6,254 nucleotides of DNA, from assembly GCA_016210245.1 (NCBI GenBank), contig JACQUR010000186.1, positions 1 to 6,254 on the forward strand, given 5' to 3'. Positions 4,669 through 6,254 of the stretch are shown here, piece by piece. The position numbers were made by a program, and so were the translations under genes. Source of the stretch: Chloroflexota bacterium (GTDB lineage: Bacteria; Chloroflexota; UBA6077; JACQUR01). How positions within the stretch are numbered: the first letter of the stretch is position 1; the number at the start of each line of letters is the position of its first letter. The notes below the pieces were generated by a model. It was not told the origin of the DNA, made no database searches, and worked only from the letters and a program-made list of their open reading frames with translations.

Positions 4669-6189
4669 ATGAGCAACCCGGTGGTCGTCGGCATGGTTGT
4701 CCTGTACTTCCTCGTGGTGCTCGCGATCGGCGCGTGGGCGAGCCAGCGCCAGAAGCGCGAGGAGCACTTCATCATCGGGGGTCGGCAGTTCAGCGCCCTC
4801 ACCCTCGCGCTGGCGATGACCTCCACCGTCGTCAGCGGTTTCGCCTTCATTGGCCTCCCGGGGTTGACCTACGCCGTAGGTTACGCCCCGATTATCGGGC
4901 TGTGGTGCTTCGGCGGCGCGCTTTCCTTCCTGACCGGGTACCTCGTCCTGGCCCGCCCGCTCAACATCATCAGCCGCAAGTATGGCGTACTGACCGTTCC
5001 CGACCTGTTCGAGCTGGTCTACGAGAGCCGCCAGGCACGGATCGCGTCCACCGTGGTGATCTTCGTGGTCACTATCACCTTCGTCGTCGTCCAGTGGCAG
5101 GCCATCGGACGGGTGACGCAGGTCGTCCTGGGGGTCGACTTCGCGACGGCGGTGTTGATCGGGGCGGGCATCGTGGCCCTGTACTCGATCGCCGGCGGGA
5201 TGATGTCGGCCATCTACACCGACGTGGTGCAGATGATCCTGATGTACATTGCGGCGATCACCGTGTTCGTGGTGGGCTGGTTCCTCACCGGCGGCCTCAC
5301 CGCCACCAACACGGCGATCACCCAGGTCAACCCGAGTATGGTCGAGCCCTGGTTACCCACGGGCGGCTTCGCCGTGGGCTTCATCCTCTCCTACCTGGTC
5401 TTCAGTGGCATCTGCATGATGGGCGTGCCCGCCTTCGCCACCAAGCTCTACGCCGCCAGGAGGCCCAGCGTCTTCCGCTGGGCGGCGCTGATCTGCACGG
5501 TAAGCTACGGCATCATGGTCCTGGAGTGGTTCACCGGCATCTTCGGCCGGGCGCTCGTCGTCCAGGGCAAGTTGCCCCAGCCCGCCGCCCCGGACGTGAT
5601 CGCCCCGCTGTTCGTGAATACGTTCCTGCCCCCCCTCCTCGCGGGGCTCGTGTTCGCCGGCGTCCTGGCGGCGATGATGTCGACCGTCGACAGCTACCTG
5701 ATCGTCGTTAGCGCGGTCGTGGTGCGCGACTTCGTCGGCCAGATCCTGGGCGTGCAGATGGAGCCGAGCCGCCAGATCCTCTGGCTGCGGATCACCACGG
5801 CCGTGATCGCCATCGTCTCGGTGTTCATCGCGACCAACTCGTTCGCCCAGCTCGGCATCGTCGCCCTCGCCGGGTTCTCGTTGACCAGCACCTCCATGTG
5901 GCCGGCCATGGCCCTGGGCGTGCGCTGGAAGCGGGCCACCCGCGAGGGCGCAGTGGCGGCGCTGTGGATCGGCTTCCTGGTCACCGCGGGCATCCTGCTG
6001 ACCAACGCGCTGTTCCAGCCGGCGCCGCTGGCGCTGCTCATCGACGCCTCGGTCGTCGGCTTCCTCGCCGGCGTCGGCGCGCTGGTCGTGGTCTCGCTGC
6101 TGACCCCCGCCCGCGAGCGCAAGGTCTTCCGCGACTGGCCCCGCAAGGCGCCAGCCCCGGAGACGGCGCGACCGGCCGTGGCCGGATGA
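4669..6189 (+). CDS. Sodium:solute symporter, SSS family (506 aa)
   Basis: The protein has about 12-13 hydrophobic segments, consistent with the LeuT-fold SSS family (PutP, PanF, ActP, SGLT relatives), and is of usual length. An N-terminal out-facing helix (about 4-24) is followed by the typical linker with GGR at 37-39, then the unwound first core helix region (AMTSTVVSGFAFIGLPGLTY). MMSTVDSYL at 336-344 contains S338 and T339, which align with the Na2-site Ser/Thr pair of PutP (S340/T341), so sodium coupling is likely. The tail from about 477 (TPARERKVFRDWPRK) is cytoplasmic. It sits in the inner membrane and should import a small organic solute such as a carboxylate, amino acid or vitamin; the substrate cannot be read from sequence. 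The upstream 44-aa protein is the probable second subunit, and the upstream molybdo-enzyme may act on the imported compound. Confidence 0.96.
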   Translation: MSNPVVVGMVVLYFLVVLAIGAWASQRQKREEHFIIGGRQFSALTLALAMTSTVVSGFAFIGLPGLTYAVGYAPIIGLWCFGGALSFLTGYLVLARPLNIISRKYGVLTVPDLFELVYESRQARIASTVVIFVVTITFVVVQWQAIGRVTQVVLGVDFATAVLIGAGIVALYSIAGGMMSAIYTDVVQMILMYIAAITVFVVGWFLTGGLTATNTAITQVNPSMVEPWLPTGGFAVGFILSYLVFSGICMMGVPAFATKLYAARRPSVFRWAALICTVSYGIMVLEWFTGIFGRALVVQGKLPQPAAPDVIAPLFVNTFLPPLLAGLVFAGVLAAMMSTVDSYLIVVSAVVVRDFVGQILGVQMEPSRQILWLRITTAVIAIVSVFIATNSFAQLGIVALAGFSLTSTSMWPAMALGVRWKRATREGAVAALWIGFLVTAGILLTNALFQPAPLALLIDASVVGFLAGVGALVVVSLLTPARERKVFRDWPRKAPAPETARPAVAG

Positions 6190-6254
6190 GTGCTGAGTGC
6201 TGAGTCCTGAGTCCTGAGTGAGGACGCCCCTACTCAGGACTCAGGACTCAGCAC
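6187..6254. repeat. Heptad tandem repeat forming a 23-bp palindrome
   Basis: TGAGTGC, TGAGTGC, TGAGTCC, TGAGTCC and a partial TGAGT run from 6187 to 6219. The first unit begins with the symporter stop codon TGA. Bases 6197-6219 are the exact reverse complement of 6232-6254 (23 bp), around the 12-nt loop 6220-6231. The window ends exactly at the end of the right arm, so the repeat may continue beyond. Placed directly after the stop codon, the hairpin would block transcription from either side despite the lack of a T-tract. It looks like a dispersed intergenic repeat of the host genome, with a loop (CGCCCCTAC) resembling part of the 30-102 repeat (CGCCCCCTAC). Confidence 0.9.

Noticed and set aside
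4448..4672. 74-aa plus-strand ORF overlapping the 44-aa membrane protein
   Set aside because: It begins inside the Shine-Dalgarno of the 44-aa gene, its sequence is Arg/Gly-rich and featureless, and the alternative frame has a membrane helix with correct spacing to the ribosome site.

Overview
The window looks like chromosomal DNA from a GC-rich bacterium. Codon third positions are dominated by G/C, GTG starts are common, one promoter looks leaderless, and the intergenic DNA carries GC-rich hairpin repeats and a CTGAGTC-type heptad palindrome. I associate that combination with Chloroflexota, particularly Thermomicrobia-like lineages. The assignment is an inference from style and was not checked by any search.

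Left part (1-1729) is accessory in character. It opens with a 34-bp GC-rich direct repeat carrying hairpins (30-102), then a 16-bp stem-loop (153-196). Three very short tightly packed ORFs follow (228-431, 432-563, 560-724); the middle one resembles the start of a DUF3467-type small protein. Next is a lone HicB-type antitoxin-like gene on the minus strand (784-1071) with no HicA partner, no good start codon and an atypical C-terminus. Beside it is a complete plus-strand MazE/MazF toxin-antitoxin pair (1152-1388 and 1382-1729), apparently expressed from a promoter so close to the ATG that the message would be leaderless.

Right part (1840-6189) is a metabolic and transport cluster on the plus strand. 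An extended -10 promoter (1775-1803) precedes an 856-aa cytoplasmic molybdopterin (Mo or W bis-MGD) oxidoreductase with an N-terminal [4Fe-4S] motif and a probable cysteine metal ligand. An 11-bp stem-loop spans its stop codon. Then come a 44-aa single-helix membrane protein behind a near-perfect Shine-Dalgarno sequence and a 506-aa sodium:solute symporter (SSS family). The likely logic is that the two-component symporter imports an organic anion or related solute, and the molybdo/tungsto-enzyme transforms it or something derived from it in the cytoplasm. No Fe-S or membrane-anchor subunit for the enzyme is encoded here, so its electron partner, if any, lies elsewhere or the reaction is non-redox.

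The window ends (6187-6254) with a heptad tandem repeat that begins inside the symporter stop codon and forms a perfect 23-bp palindromic arm around a 12-nt loop, probably an intergenic repeat that also works as a transcription barrier. I see no tRNA, rRNA, CRISPR array or intact insertion sequence.
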